64,000 nucleotides of DNA, from positions 248,001 through 312,000 of the forward strand of contig NZ_FMCQ01000008.1 in the NCBI RefSeq assembly GCF_900091605.1, written 5' to 3'. Origin of the DNA: Micromonospora tulbaghiae. GTDB taxonomy: Bacteria > Actinomycetota > Actinomycetes > Mycobacteriales > Micromonosporaceae. Position numbers and translations under genes: made by a program. Every line of letters begins with the position of its first letter. Position 1 is the first letter of the stretch. Positions 43,355 to 53,586 of this stretch are shown piece after piece. The notes under the pieces are model-generated. The model ran no database searches, was not told the DNA's origin, and saw only the letters and a list, made by a program, of their open reading frames with translations.

Positions 43355-44341
43355 TCAGGAACCGCGGGCCGCGCGCAACAGGGCCGCGCCCACCTCGGTG
43401 TTGCGGTAGAGCACGTGCCGCCCGGACCGGGACCGGACGACGAGACCGGCGGCGTGCAGCGCGGAGAGGTGCTGCGAGACGTTCCCCGCCGACATCCCGG
43501 TGATCCGGGCCAGATCGGTGGTCGTCACCGACGTGTCCAGCAGATGCAGCAACGCGGCCCGGCCGGCCCCCACCACCCGGACCAGTGGATCGCCCTCGGG
43601 CTCCGGCGCGCGTTCCCAGAGCGTCCCGACCGCCCGCACCGGGTACGCCGCGGCGGGCAACGAGTCCTCCAGCAGGTTCCACAGCACCCGCTGACGGCTG
43701 AACACGCTCGGGTTCAACGCCAGCCCTCGCCCCCGCAGGTCGAAGTCCCGCTCGAACGGGTCGTCGCTGACCACCCGGTCGCCGAGCCACCGCAGGCCGG
43801 GGTGGAGCCGCTCGAACAGCTTCCCCGTCCCGCCCTCGGCGAGCTGGGCCGCCCGGTACGCGACGTCGGCGTCGAGCACCGCCCGCATCCGCGGCCAGTC
43901 CGGGGCGATCGCCTCGTCGTACCAGACCCGCATCGCCTCGACGAGCCGCGGCAACAGCCCGGTCGGGTCGGCGAGCAACGCCCGGCCGAACGGGCGCAGC
44001 GGTCCGCTCGGCGTGGTCGCGAGCAGGTCCCTGACCACCACGCCGGGCGGCGTCGCGGCGATCTGGTCGAGCTGGCCGTCCATCTCCACCCCCGGGCGGG
44101 CCGCCGGGGTGAGGAAGTCGGGCAGCCAGCGGCGCGGCAGGGTGAGATGCACCAGCGGAGCGACCCGCTCGGCCACCTCCGGGCGGCGCAGCGTCGTCCG
44201 GGCCCGGTCGATCCACTGCAGGTGCACCGGATAGCGGGCCGGGTCGGCAAGCGCCCACATGCTCATGACCGTCTCGTTGGCCGGCGACACACCGAACCGC
44301 ACGCCCGCGACGTCGGCCAGCGTGAACCGCAACTCGGACAT
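43355..44341 (-). CDS. ArsR-type winged-helix transcriptional regulator with N-terminal DUF5937-like domain
   Basis: 328 residues. The N-terminal about 230 residues (LRFTLADVAGVRFGVSPANETVMSMWAL onward) are the helical region common to this actinomycete regulator class. A C-terminal ArsR winged helix follows: RAALLHLLDTSVTTTDLARITGMSAGNVSQHLSALHAAGLVVRSRSGRHVLYRNTEVG. No metal-binding Cys motif is visible. It is divergent from an MFS exporter 71 bases away, so it likely controls that gene and itself. ATG 44341 has GGGGGG upstream; a TAGGCT box lies about 23 bases before it. Confidence 0.85.
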   Translation of the reverse strand: MSELRFTLADVAGVRFGVSPANETVMSMWALADPARYPVHLQWIDRARTTLRRPEVAERVAPLVHLTLPRRWLPDFLTPAARPGVEMDGQLDQIAATPPGVVVRDLLATTPSGPLRPFGRALLADPTGLLPRLVEAMRVWYDEAIAPDWPRMRAVLDADVAYRAAQLAEGGTGKLFERLHPGLRWLGDRVVSDDPFERDFDLRGRGLALNPSVFSRQRVLWNLLEDSLPAAAYPVRAVGTLWERAPEPEGDPLVRVVGAGRAALLHLLDTSVTTTDLARITGMSAGNVSQHLSALHAAGLVVRSRSGRHVLYRNTEVGAALLRAARGS

Positions 44342-44412
44342 GCGCACCCCCCGATTCGGCTCAGCCTAAAAGGCTCGCCCCTGGCGTGGGGGGCACGATC
44401 TGCTTACCGGTC

Positions 44413-45687
44413 ATGGGGGCCAGAGACAGCATCCGCACCGCCGTCCGCGACGTCGTACCACCGGCCGGCCTGACCCGCGCCCTGGCCGTGCAGGCGATGG
44501 TCTTCGCCGTCGGCACCGGCCTGTTCCAGGCGGGCAGCGCCGTCTTCTTCACCCGGGCGCTCGGGCTGAGCCCGGCCCAGGTGGGGCTCGGCCTCTCACT
44601 CGCCGCCGGGGCGTCCCTGCTCGGCACCGTGCCGCTGGGCGGGCTCACCGACCGGTACGGGCCGCAGCGGGTGTGGATCGTCTGCCTGCTGCTGGACGCG
44701 GCGCTGTTCGCCGCGTACCCGTTCGTCGGCGGCGTCGCCGGGTTCCTCGCGGTGGTGATCGCGCTGGCCGTGACGGGCGCGGCGACCGGCGTGGCCCGCC
44801 AGGTCTACTCGATCAACGTGCTGCGCCCGGAGGAACGGGTCACCGCGATGGCCTACCAGCGCTCCTCGCTGAACGTCGGCTTCGGGGTCGGCGCGCTGAT
44901 CAGCGGCCTGGTGCTGGCCGTCGACACGATCTGGGCGTACCGCGGGATGGTCTGGTTCATCGCCGTGGTCTTCCTGGTGACCGCCGGTTTCGTCCGCCGC
45001 CTGCCCCGGCTGCCGGAGGTGACCCGTCCCGCCGAGCCGATGAGCCGGCTGGCGGTGCTGCGGGACCGGCCCTTCATGGCCGTCGCGCTGCTCTCCGGGC
45101 TGCTCACCGCGCACCAGACGCTCTACCTGACGGTGATGCCGCTGTGGATCCTCACCCACACCGACGCGCCGAAGACGATCATCGCCGGGCTGGTGCTGCT
45201 CAACACCGTGCTGATCGTGCTGTTCCAGGTACGCGCCAGCCGGGGCGCGGACGACGCGCCGGGCGCGGCCCGGGCGTCCCGCCGGGGCGCGGTGCTGATC
45301 GCCGCGTTCTGCGTGGTCCTGCCGATCTCCGGCGCGACCCGGGGACCGCTCACCGTGGCGGTGCTGGTCGCCGCCGCGACGCTGCTCATCCTGGCGGAGC
45401 TGATCGAGTCGGCGGGCGCCTGGGGACTCACCGCCACGCTGCCGCCCGCCGCCCAGCGCGGCGCGTACGTCGGCGCGTTCGGGCTCGGCTCCCAGGTGCA
45501 GTTCCTGATCGCTCCGGCCGGGCTGACCGCGCTCGGCGTGAGCACCGGCGGCTGGGGCTGGTACCCGGCCGCGGCGATCTTCACCCTCGTCGGGCTGGCG
45601 ATCGTGCCCGCGGTGACCCGGGCGGAGCGGACACCTCGGCTACCGGGCGTGGCGAAGTCCTCCGACTCCGTGACTCTGGTCCCATAG
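44413..45687 (+). CDS. MFS transporter, probable exporter under ArsR control
   Basis: 424 residues, about twelve membrane helices, with MFS motif GGLTDRYGPQRVWIVCLLLDA between helices 2 and 3 and a cytoplasmic middle loop (PRLPEVTRPAEPMSRLAVLRDRPF). No substrate can be deduced. Position opposite an ArsR-type regulator suggests inducible efflux. ATG 44413 is preferred to an upstream in-frame GTG. Downstream lies the leuA leader, with its own promoter. Confidence 0.85.
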   Translation: MGARDSIRTAVRDVVPPAGLTRALAVQAMVFAVGTGLFQAGSAVFFTRALGLSPAQVGLGLSLAAGASLLGTVPLGGLTDRYGPQRVWIVCLLLDAALFAAYPFVGGVAGFLAVVIALAVTGAATGVARQVYSINVLRPEERVTAMAYQRSSLNVGFGVGALISGLVLAVDTIWAYRGMVWFIAVVFLVTAGFVRRLPRLPEVTRPAEPMSRLAVLRDRPFMAVALLSGLLTAHQTLYLTVMPLWILTHTDAPKTIIAGLVLLNTVLIVLFQVRASRGADDAPGAARASRRGAVLIAAFCVVLPISGATRGPLTVAVLVAAATLLILAELIESAGAWGLTATLPPAAQRGAYVGAFGLGSQVQFLIAPAGLTALGVSTGGWGWYPAAAIFTLVGLAIVPAVTRAERTPRLPGVAKSSDSVTLVP

Positions 45688-45722
45688 TCCGGACCAGCCT
45701 TCCCACGGCACGTCCCACCACG

Positions 45723-45728
45723 TAGGGT
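45723..45728 (+). promoter_or_regulatory. Putative -10 box (TAGGGT) for leuA leader
   Basis: TAGGGT lies nine bases before the ATG of the leader peptide, so transcription starts within a few bases of it. Confidence 0.55.
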
Positions 45729-45737
45729 GACCCTGTC

Positions 45738-45782
45738 ATGTGGCGCGCGTACCTTCTCCTTGGCTGCCGCGACGAGGCCTGA
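45738..45782 (+). CDS. leuA leader peptide (MWRAYLLLGCRDEA)
   Basis: A 14-residue ORF with three consecutive Leu codons, CTT CTC CTT, in a genome that overwhelmingly uses CTG and CTC. It lies 144 bases upstream of leuA. Leu-rich leader peptides before leuA are known in Streptomyces and Corynebacterium, where ribosome stalling on Leu codons controls leuA. The last codons overlap the left arm of a perfect hairpin. Confidence 0.8.
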   Translation: MWRAYLLLGCRDEA

Positions 45783-45803
45783 CCGGCCGGCACCTCGTCG
45801 CGG
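45767..45803 (+). promoter_or_regulatory. leuA attenuator hairpin
   Basis: A perfect 11-bp stem, CCGCGACGAGG (45767-45777) with CCTCGTCGCGG (45793-45803). The left arm covers the leader codons after the Leu run, so a ribosome stalled at Leu or finishing at the stop would change its folding. No U-rich tail follows, so the exact mechanism is open. The remaining 122 bases to leuA show no clear gene. Confidence 0.65.
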
Positions 45804-45925
45804 AGTAGAAACGCGCCGTCCAGCACATCCGATCTTCTTCTCGGCACCGCCGCGCACCGTCGCCCGGCATCTCGCCGACACCTTTCCGATCTGCTGACGC
45901 CACATGTTCCAGGGAGCACTCCGAG

Positions 45926-47671
45926 ATGGCTCAACCTGTCACCGAGACCGATCCGTTCGCCAGCCAGCGCCCCAGCCGGATGCCGGTCCACCGCTACGTC
46001 CCGTACGACCGTGAGTTCGGCGTCGACCTGCCGGACCGCGCCTGGCCGACCCGCCGCGTCGAGGCCGCGCCCCGCTGGTGCGCAGTCGACCTCCGCGACG
46101 GCAACCAGGCGCTGATCGACCCGATGTCGCCCGAGCGCAAGCGCCGGATGTTCCAGCTCCTGGTGCAGATGGGCTACAAGGAGATCGAGGTCGGTTTCCC
46201 GTCGGCGAGCCAGACCGACTACGACTTCGTACGGCAGCTGATCGAGCAGGACCTGATCCCCGAGGACGTCACCATCCAGGTGCTGACCCAGTGCCGGGAG
46301 CACCTGATCGAGCGGACCTTCGAGTCGCTGCGCGGCGCCCGCCGGGCCATCGTGCACTTCTACAACTCCACCTCGACGCTGCAGCGCCGGGTGGTCTTCG
46401 GCCTGGACCGCGACGGCATCACCGACATCGCCACGCAGGGCGCGCGGCTGTGCCAGAAGTACGCGGAGATCCACACCCCGGACACCGACATCCACTACGA
46501 GTACTCGCCGGAGTCGTACACGGGCACCGAGCTGGAGTACGCGCTGGAGGTCTGCTCGGCGGTGATCGACGTGATCGACCCGACGCCGGACCGGAAGCTG
46601 ATCATCAACCTGCCGGCCACCGTCGAGATGGCGATGCCGAACGTCTACGCCGACTCGATCGAGTGGATGCACCGGCGGCTGCCCCGGCGGGACAGCCTGG
46701 TGCTGAGCCTGCACCCGCACAACGACCGGGGCACCGGCGTGGCCGCCGCCGAGCTGGGCCTGCTGGCCGGCGCGGACCGGATCGAGGGCTGCCTGTTCGG
46801 CAACGGCGAGCGCACCGGCAACGTGGACCTGGTGACGCTGGGCCTGAACATGTTCTCCCAGGGCATCGACCCGATGATCGACTTCTCCAACATCGACGAG
46901 GTCAAGCGGGCCGTCGAGTACTGCAACCAGCTGCCGGTGCACGAGCGCCACCCGTACGCGGGCGACCTGGTCTACACCGCGTTCTCCGGCTCGCACCAGG
47001 ACGCGATCAACAAGGGCTTCGCCGCGCTGCACGCCGACGCGACGGCGGCCGGGGTGCCGGTGGACGACTTCACCTGGGCGGTGCCCTACCTGCCGATCGA
47101 CCCGAAGGACCTGGGCCGCACCTACGAGGCGGTCATCCGGGTCAACTCGCAGTCCGGCAAGGGCGGCGTCGCGTACATCATGAAGACCGAGCACCAGCTC
47201 GACCTGCCGCGCCGCCTCCAGATCGAGTTCTCCGGCGTGGTGCAGCAGGTCACCGACCACGACGGCGGCGAGGTCGAGCCGGGCGCGATGTGGGAGATCT
47301 TCGCCCGCAACTACCTGGTCGACCACCAGGTCGACCCGGCCGTGAAGCTGGCCGAGTACACGATCGGCACCGTCGACGGCAAGGTCGAGATCGACGCCCG
47401 CGTCGGCTTCGGCGGCGAGACCCGCGCGCTCACCGCCGTCGGGAACGGCCCGATCGACGCGTACGTCAACGCGCTGCAGTCCCTGGGCGTGGCGGTACGG
47501 GTGCTCGACTACCACGAGCACGCGCTGTCCTCCGGCGGTGACGCGCAGGCCGCCGCGTACGTGGAGTGCGAGGTGGACGGCCGCACGGTGTGGGGCGTCG
47601 GGGTGGACGCCAACATCGTCACCGCCTCGATCAAGGCGGTCACGAGCGCGGTGAACCGCACCCGCGCCTGA
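45926..47671 (+). CDS. leuA: 2-isopropylmalate synthase
   Basis: 581 residues, long (type 2) form. It condenses acetyl-CoA with 2-ketoisovalerate, the first committed step to leucine. The TIM barrel has WCAVDLRDGNQALIDPM (about 51-67), GYKEIEVGFPSASQTD, and metal motif SLHPHNDRGTGVAA. A linker and the C-terminal leucine-binding regulatory domain follow (about 430-581, VKLAEYTIGTVDGKVEIDARVGFGG). Leucine thus acts both on the enzyme and, by the leader, on expression. In mycobacteria leuA is also next to ask-asd. Confidence 0.96.
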   Translation: MAQPVTETDPFASQRPSRMPVHRYVPYDREFGVDLPDRAWPTRRVEAAPRWCAVDLRDGNQALIDPMSPERKRRMFQLLVQMGYKEIEVGFPSASQTDYDFVRQLIEQDLIPEDVTIQVLTQCREHLIERTFESLRGARRAIVHFYNSTSTLQRRVVFGLDRDGITDIATQGARLCQKYAEIHTPDTDIHYEYSPESYTGTELEYALEVCSAVIDVIDPTPDRKLIINLPATVEMAMPNVYADSIEWMHRRLPRRDSLVLSLHPHNDRGTGVAAAELGLLAGADRIEGCLFGNGERTGNVDLVTLGLNMFSQGIDPMIDFSNIDEVKRAVEYCNQLPVHERHPYAGDLVYTAFSGSHQDAINKGFAALHADATAAGVPVDDFTWAVPYLPIDPKDLGRTYEAVIRVNSQSGKGGVAYIMKTEHQLDLPRRLQIEFSGVVQQVTDHDGGEVEPGAMWEIFARNYLVDHQVDPAVKLAEYTIGTVDGKVEIDARVGFGGETRALTAVGNGPIDAYVNALQSLGVAVRVLDYHEHALSSGGDAQAAAYVECEVDGRTVWGVGVDANIVTASIKAVTSAVNRTRA

Positions 47672-47680
47672 TTCCGGCAC

Positions 47681-47713
47681 GGCGGGGCCTCAGCGTGACG
47701 CGGGGGCCCCGCC
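47681..47713. terminator. Terminator-like hairpin between leuA and MFS gene
   Basis: A 9-bp stem, GGCGGGGCC (47681-47689) with 47705-47713, overlapping the last codons of the convergent MFS gene. Confidence 0.55.
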
Positions 47714-49135
47714 CTCCCGCCGGGGGCGGTGGATCAGCACGGCGGCGAGCACCGCGCCGGCCAGCAGCAGCCCGGCGCACCAGGCCAGCGCCCCCCGGTA
47801 CGCGTCGGCGAGCGCGCCCTTCTGCTCGTACCCGGTGCCGGAGAGCCCGACCAGCAGCGGCAGCGCGGCCACCGCGAGCAGGCCGCCGGCCCGGGAGGCG
47901 GCGTTGTTGAATCCGCTCGCCACCCCGGCGAAGCGGTCCGCGACGGCACCGAGCACCGATGTGGTCAGCGGCGCCACCACGAGCGTGAGCCCGGCGCCGA
48001 ACAGTGCCACGCCCGGCAGCACGTCCACCCAGTACGACGCGCCCGGCCCGACCCGGCGCAACAGCAGCAGACCCACCGCGGCGATCACCGGGCCGACGGT
48101 GAGCGGCAGCCGGGGGCCGATGCGGGCCGACAGCGCGCCCGCGCGCGGCGAGCCGACCAGCAGCAGCACCGTCATCGGCACCGTGGCCAGGCCGGTGAGC
48201 AGCGCCGACCAGCCGACCACGTTCTGGAGGTAGACGGCGAGGAAGAAGGTGAACCCGCCGAGCGCCGCGTACACCACCACTGTGAAGACGTTCAGCACGG
48301 AGAACAGCCGGCTGGAGAACAGCCCGGTGGGCAGCATCGCGGTGTCGCCGCGCCGCCGCTCGACGAGCACGAAGACCACCACGGCGGCCACCCCGAGCAC
48401 CGCCGTGACCAGCACCGCCGGGGAGTCCAGGCCACGCGCCGGCGCGTCGATCAGCGCGTACGTGACTCCGCCGAGCGCGAGCGCGCCGAGCAGCGCGCCT
48501 GCCACGTCGAACCGCCGCCCCTCCCCGGTACGCGACGTCTCCTCGTCCCGGCTCTCCGGCACCCAGCGCAGTGCGGCGAGCACCACGCCGACGGCCAGCG
48601 GCAGGTTGACGAAGAAGATCCACCGCCAGGAGAGCGTGTCGATCAGCCAGCCGCCGAGCAGCGGACCGAGCGCTGTGGACACCCCGGACAGCCCGGACCA
48701 GGTGCCGATCGCCCGGCCCCTGTCGTCCGGGTGGAAGCTGGCCTGGAGCACCGACAGCGAGCCGGGGGTGAGCAGCGCCCCGCCGGCGCCCTGGAGGAAC
48801 CGGGCGGCGACGAGCCAGCCGGTGTCCTGGGCCAGCCCGCAGAGCACCGACGCCACAGCGAACCAGACCACACCGAACAGGAAGACGCGCCGCCGCCCGA
48901 ACCGGTCCCCGAGCGCACCGCCGAGCAGCACGAACGCGGCGAGCATGAGCAGGTAGCCGTTCACGGTCCACTGCAGACCGGCGACTGTGGCGTCCAGTTC
49001 GGCACCGAGGCGCGGCAGCGCGACGTTGACGACCGTGCTGTCCAGGAACACCATGCCCGAGGCGAGGATCGCGGCGAGCAGCGTGCCGCGCCCGGCGGCG
49101 GAGCCGGTACGCAGCGCGGGAGCGGGTGCGGTCAC
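47690..49135 (-). CDS. MFS drug exporter, DHA2 (14-helix) family
   Basis: 481 residues with about fourteen membrane helices. Motifs of the EmrB/QacA family are present: LDSTVVNVALPRLGAELDAT in helix 1, GGALGDRFGRRRVFLFG after helix 2, and motif C-like GALLTPGSLSVLQASF and LGPLLGGWLIDTLSWRWIFFVNLP. It probably exports hydrophobic or cationic compounds using the proton gradient. A polar loop (VPESRDEETSRTGEGRRFDV) lies mid-protein. GTG start. Single gene, convergent with leuA and divergent from the HNH nuclease gene. Confidence 0.88.
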   Translation of the reverse strand: MTAPAPALRTGSAAGRGTLLAAILASGMVFLDSTVVNVALPRLGAELDATVAGLQWTVNGYLLMLAAFVLLGGALGDRFGRRRVFLFGVVWFAVASVLCGLAQDTGWLVAARFLQGAGGALLTPGSLSVLQASFHPDDRGRAIGTWSGLSGVSTALGPLLGGWLIDTLSWRWIFFVNLPLAVGVVLAALRWVPESRDEETSRTGEGRRFDVAGALLGALALGGVTYALIDAPARGLDSPAVLVTAVLGVAAVVVFVLVERRRGDTAMLPTGLFSSRLFSVLNVFTVVVYAALGGFTFFLAVYLQNVVGWSALLTGLATVPMTVLLLVGSPRAGALSARIGPRLPLTVGPVIAAVGLLLLRRVGPGASYWVDVLPGVALFGAGLTLVVAPLTTSVLGAVADRFAGVASGFNNAASRAGGLLAVAALPLLVGLSGTGYEQKGALADAYRGALAWCAGLLLAGAVLAAVLIHRPRREGGAPASR

Positions 49136-49243
49136 GTCTCACCACTCTGCCCGCCGCCCACCCTCGACGCCACGAATCGCGGAAACCGCCGCCGGGTACT
49201 GTGCGGACTCGCCCGGAGCACGCAAGCTGGAGAGGTGTCGTCT

Positions 49244-49903
49244 GTGCGTACGAGATCAGGAGCCCGAGCCGGGCTGGCGGCCGCGCTGAGCGCGGTGCTG
49301 GCCCTCGGCGTGGCCGGCTGCGACGTGTCGGTCACCGAGCCGGAGGCGCCGCCGAGCGCCGCCGGGAACGTCAACAAGCAGCTCGGTGAGCTGACCGTGG
49401 CCACCGCCGGGTCGATGAAGGGCTACAGCCGCTCCCGTTTCCCGCACTGGCGCGGCACCGGCAAGAACTGCGACGTACGCGACAGCGTGCTGCAACGCGA
49501 CGGCGAGGGCATCAAGCTGTCCGGCTGCAACGTGGTCGGCGGCCGGTGGGAGAGCGTCTACGACGGGGTGGTGCTGAACGATCCGTCGGGCGTGGACATC
49601 GACCACACCGTGCCGCTGGCCGCCGCGTGGCGTTCGGGCGCGGACGAGTGGGACGACTCGAAGCGCGGCGACTTCGCCAACGACCTGACCCGGCCGCAGC
49701 TCATCGCGGTTTCGGCGCGGTCCAACCGGGCAAAGGGTGACCAGGATCCGTCCCAGTGGAAGCCGCCGAACCGGTCGTCCTGGTGTCAGTACGCGGCGGA
49801 CTGGGTGACGGTCAAGCACTACTGGCGGCTGACTGTGACAAGTGCCGAGAAGGCCGCTCTCACCGACATGCTGGAGGGCTGCACATGGGCGAGCAAACCG
49901 TGA
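49244..49903 (+). CDS. Secreted HNH-type nuclease (DUF1524-like lipoprotein)
   Basis: 219 residues. A lipoprotein-type signal ends in LGVAGC (about residue 25). The mature region has the HNH/GmrSD C-terminal pattern: VDIDHTVPLAAAWRSGADEW with the catalytic His, then RGDFANDLTRPQLIAVSARSNRAKGDQDPSQW with the Asn and Lys-rich end. Four Cys may pair outside the cell. Homologues are common exported proteins of actinomycetes, probably non-specific nucleases for nutrient DNA. GTG 49244 has GGAGAGG eight bases upstream. Confidence 0.85.
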   Translation: MRTRSGARAGLAAALSAVLALGVAGCDVSVTEPEAPPSAAGNVNKQLGELTVATAGSMKGYSRSRFPHWRGTGKNCDVRDSVLQRDGEGIKLSGCNVVGGRWESVYDGVVLNDPSGVDIDHTVPLAAAWRSGADEWDDSKRGDFANDLTRPQLIAVSARSNRAKGDQDPSQWKPPNRSSWCQYAADWVTVKHYWRLTVTSAEKAALTDMLEGCTWASKP

Positions 49904-50337
49904 CCGGGCCGGACGCCACACCGGCGCCGGAGGCAGGCGGCGCACCGGCCCCGGAGTCCGCACCGGCCGGTCCGGCCTCGGCCGGGATGACGGCTGACGG
50001 CCGGCAGCCGGCACCCGCCGACGTCGCCGGGGCGGGCATGACCGCCGACGCGGTGCCGGGTGCGCCGGCCGGCGGCGCGCCGGGCGGACCGGCGGACCGC
50101 ACCGCTGACATCACCGCCGGGCCGGGCGGGGTCATGACCGACGAGGTGGGCGTGGTGACCGGAGAGTTGACGCTGCGCACCGAGCACGCCGACGGCCGGG
50201 TGACGCTGCGGGTGCAGTACAAGGACGCCGACGAGTGGTACGCGGTCACCGGCGGTTCCGCGCCGCTGGCCGACCCGGCCGCGCTGGACGCCGTGCACAC
50301 GATCGCGGTGGGCCTGCTCAACCGCCCCGAGGGCTGA
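49885..50337 (+). CDS. Ala/Pro-rich protein with small C-terminal domain, unknown function
   Basis: 150 residues overlapping the nuclease gene by 19 bases. The first about 85 residues are Ala/Pro/Gly-rich and likely disordered. The last about 60 look folded: GELTLRTEHADGRVTLRVQYKDADEWYAVTGGSAPLADPAALDAVHTIAVGLL. No family recognised. The overlap implies translational coupling to the nuclease, but no functional link is evident. A long terminator follows. Confidence 0.7.
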   Translation: MGEQTVTGPDATPAPEAGGAPAPESAPAGPASAGMTADGRQPAPADVAGAGMTADAVPGAPAGGAPGGPADRTADITAGPGGVMTDEVGVVTGELTLRTEHADGRVTLRVQYKDADEWYAVTGGSAPLADPAALDAVHTIAVGLLNRPEG

Positions 50338-50340
50338 CCG

Positions 50341-50389
50341 ACGACAAAGCGCGTCCCCACCCGGGCCGGGTGGGGACGCGCCTTGTCGT
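50341..50389. terminator. Bidirectional terminator
   Basis: A 22-bp stem with one A-C mismatch (50341-50362 with 50368-50389) between the plus-strand gene ending at 50337 and the minus-strand ABC operon ending at 50391. It is the longest stem in the window. Confidence 0.9.
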
Positions 50390-50390
50390 G

Positions 50391-51490
<1,100 letters not shown>

Positions 51491-51494
<4 letters not shown>

Positions 51495-52606
51495 GGGGTC
51501 TCCTCCTCGCGCGGAGCCGGTCCGAAGCCGGGCACGGCGGGCGGGTCGGCCGGCTCGGCCTGGGCCGGCACCGCACCCGGTTCGGCGGTCGTCGGCGCGG
51601 TCGCGCGGGTGTCCGCCTCCGGGGTCAGGCCGGGGACCGGCACCGGGTTGACGCAGCGGTAGCTGCGCGCGTCGTGGGTGAGCACAAGCTCCGGCGGCTC
51701 GCCCACACACGCGTCGACGCGGCGGGTGCAGCGCGGGGCGAACGCGCAGCCGTCCGGCCAGGGCAGCACGTCGCGCACCGAGCCGGGGATGGGGTTCAGC
51801 CGTTCGCCGCGGCCGGCGTCCAGGCGCGGCACCGAACCGAGCAACCCCTCGGTGTACGGGTGCCGGGGCTGGCGGAACAGCGGACGGCGGGTGGCCGTCT
51901 CCACCACCCGGCCGGCGTAGAGGACGTTGATGGTCTCGCACATGCCGGCGACCACGCCGAGGTCGTGCGTGATCATGACCAGGGCGGTGCCGGAGTCCCG
52001 GACCAGGTCCTTGAGCAGTTCCAGGATCTGCGCCTGGATGGTGACGTCGAGCGCGGTGGTCGGCTCGTCGGCGATCAGCAGCCGAGGCTGGCAGGCGACC
52101 GCCATGGCGATCAGCGCCCGCTGCCGCATGCCCCCGGAGAGCTGGTGCGGGTACTCCTTCAGGCGCCGCCGCGGGTCCGGGATGCCCACCCGGTCGAGCA
52201 GGTCGGCCGCCTCCCTGGTGGCCGCCTCGCCCCTCATGCCCCGGTGCCGGGCGAGCACCTCGGTCACCTGGAGCCCGATCGGGATGACCGGGTTCAGCGA
52301 GGAGAGCGGATCCTGGAAGATCATCGCGACATCCCGGCCGCGGATGTCGCGGCGGGACCGGTCGTCGAGCTGGAGCAGGTCGGTGCCGTCGAAGACCGCC
52401 TTGCCACCGACCCGCAGGCCCGGCTGCTTCGGCAGCAGGCCCATGATGGCCAGCGACGTGACGCTCTTGCCGCAGCCGGACTCGCCGACCAGGCCGACCA
52501 CCTCGCCGGCGTCGACCGAGAAGGACACCCCGTCCACCGCGTGCACGGTGCGCTGCCCACGACGGGCGAACGTGACGGAGAGGTCGTCCACTTCGAGCAG
52601 TGCCAT
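51491..52606 (-). CDS. Peptide ABC transporter ATP-binding protein (DppD/OppD type)
   Basis: 371 residues. Walker A GLVGESGCGKSVTSLAIMGLL, MIFQDPLSSLNPV, signature HQLSGGMRQRALIAMAV, Walker B LLIADEPTTALD, and His in MITHDLGVVAGMCE. The oligopeptide C-terminal segment has WPDGCAFAPRCTRRVDACV. A Pro/Ala-rich tail of about 45 residues follows. It begins 11 bases after the second permease gene and ends in a four-base overlap with the next ATPase. Confidence 0.92.
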
Positions 52607-52617
52607 GGCTGACTGAC

Positions 52618-53586
52618 CTACTTCCGCAGCTTTGGATCGAGAGCCTCGCGCATCGCCTCACCGAGCAGGGTGAACCCGAGCGCGGTGATGATGATGCCGA
52701 GCGCCGGATAGATCGCCAGTCCCGGCCGGATGCCCAGGTACGGCTGCGCGTCGGCGAGCATGACGCCCCACTCCGGGATGGCCGAGTCGGGGTTGCCGAG
52801 ACCGAGGAAGGACAGCGCGGCCGCCTCGATGATCGCGGTCGCCAGCGTCAGCGTGGCCTGCACGATGACCGGGGCGATCGAGTTCGGCACCACGTGGGTG
52901 AGGGCGATCTTGGACCGCTTCACGCCGAGCGACGTCGCGGCCAGCACGTAGTCGCTGTTGGCCTGCGCGATCATCGAGCCCCGCAGCAGCCGGGCGAAGA
53001 TCGGCACCGACACCACACCGACAGCGATCATCACGGTGGTGAGGCTGGCGCCGAGCAGCGCGGCGATGCTCACCGCGAGCAGCAGGCTCGGCATGGCCAG
53101 CAGCATGTCGATGAAGCGCATCAGGGTGGTGTCGATCCAGCGGCCCCAGCGCCCGCCCAGACCGGCCGCGGCACCGGCGACGCCGCCGATCAGCGCGCCG
53201 ACCGCGAGGCCGATCAGGGTGGAGACCACGCCGACGAGCAGCGTCTGCCGGGCCCCGACGATGAGCCGGCTGAACTCGTCCCGGCCCTGGTGGTCGAAGC
53301 CGAGCCAGTGGTCGGCGGAGACGCCCGGGATGATGCCCTGGCCGGACTTGACCAGTCCTTCGCGGATGCCGATGGAGTCCGTCGGGCTGTACGGGACGAG
53401 GAACGGCCCGATCACCGCGACCAGGACGAAGATCGCCAGGATGACCACGCCGATGACGGCCGCCGGATTGCGCCGCAGCCGGCGGAACGCCTCCTTCCAG
53501 AGGCTCACCCCCTGCTCGTCCTCGCGGGCGGCCAGCTCGGCGAGCCGGTCGATCTTCTCGCGCTTCTTGCCACCGGTGATGGTCAT
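52618..53586 (-). CDS. Peptide ABC transporter permease (DppC/OppC type)
   Basis: 322 residues with an N-terminal cytoplasmic tail, one leading membrane helix (VIGVVILAIFVLVAVIGPFLVPY) and five further helices in the binding-protein-dependent transport domain. The EAA loop region is RGSMIAQANSDYVLAATSLGVKRSKIALTHVVPN. The motif LGFDHQGRDEFSRLIVGARQTL is typical of OppC. Its ATG overlaps the stop of the first permease (ATGA). Confidence 0.92.
   Translation of the reverse strand: MTITGGKKREKIDRLAELAAREDEQGVSLWKEAFRRLRRNPAAVIGVVILAIFVLVAVIGPFLVPYSPTDSIGIREGLVKSGQGIIPGVSADHWLGFDHQGRDEFSRLIVGARQTLLVGVVSTLIGLAVGALIGGVAGAAAGLGGRWGRWIDTTLMRFIDMLLAMPSLLLAVSIAALLGASLTTVMIAVGVVSVPIFARLLRGSMIAQANSDYVLAATSLGVKRSKIALTHVVPNSIAPVIVQATLTLATAIIEAAALSFLGLGNPDSAIPEWGVMLADAQPYLGIRPGLAIYPALGIIITALGFTLLGEAMREALDPKLRK

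Noticed and set aside
45581..47680. 699-codon minus-strand ORF opposite leuA
   Set aside because: Antisense of a fully recognisable leuA; no independent motif or start signal.
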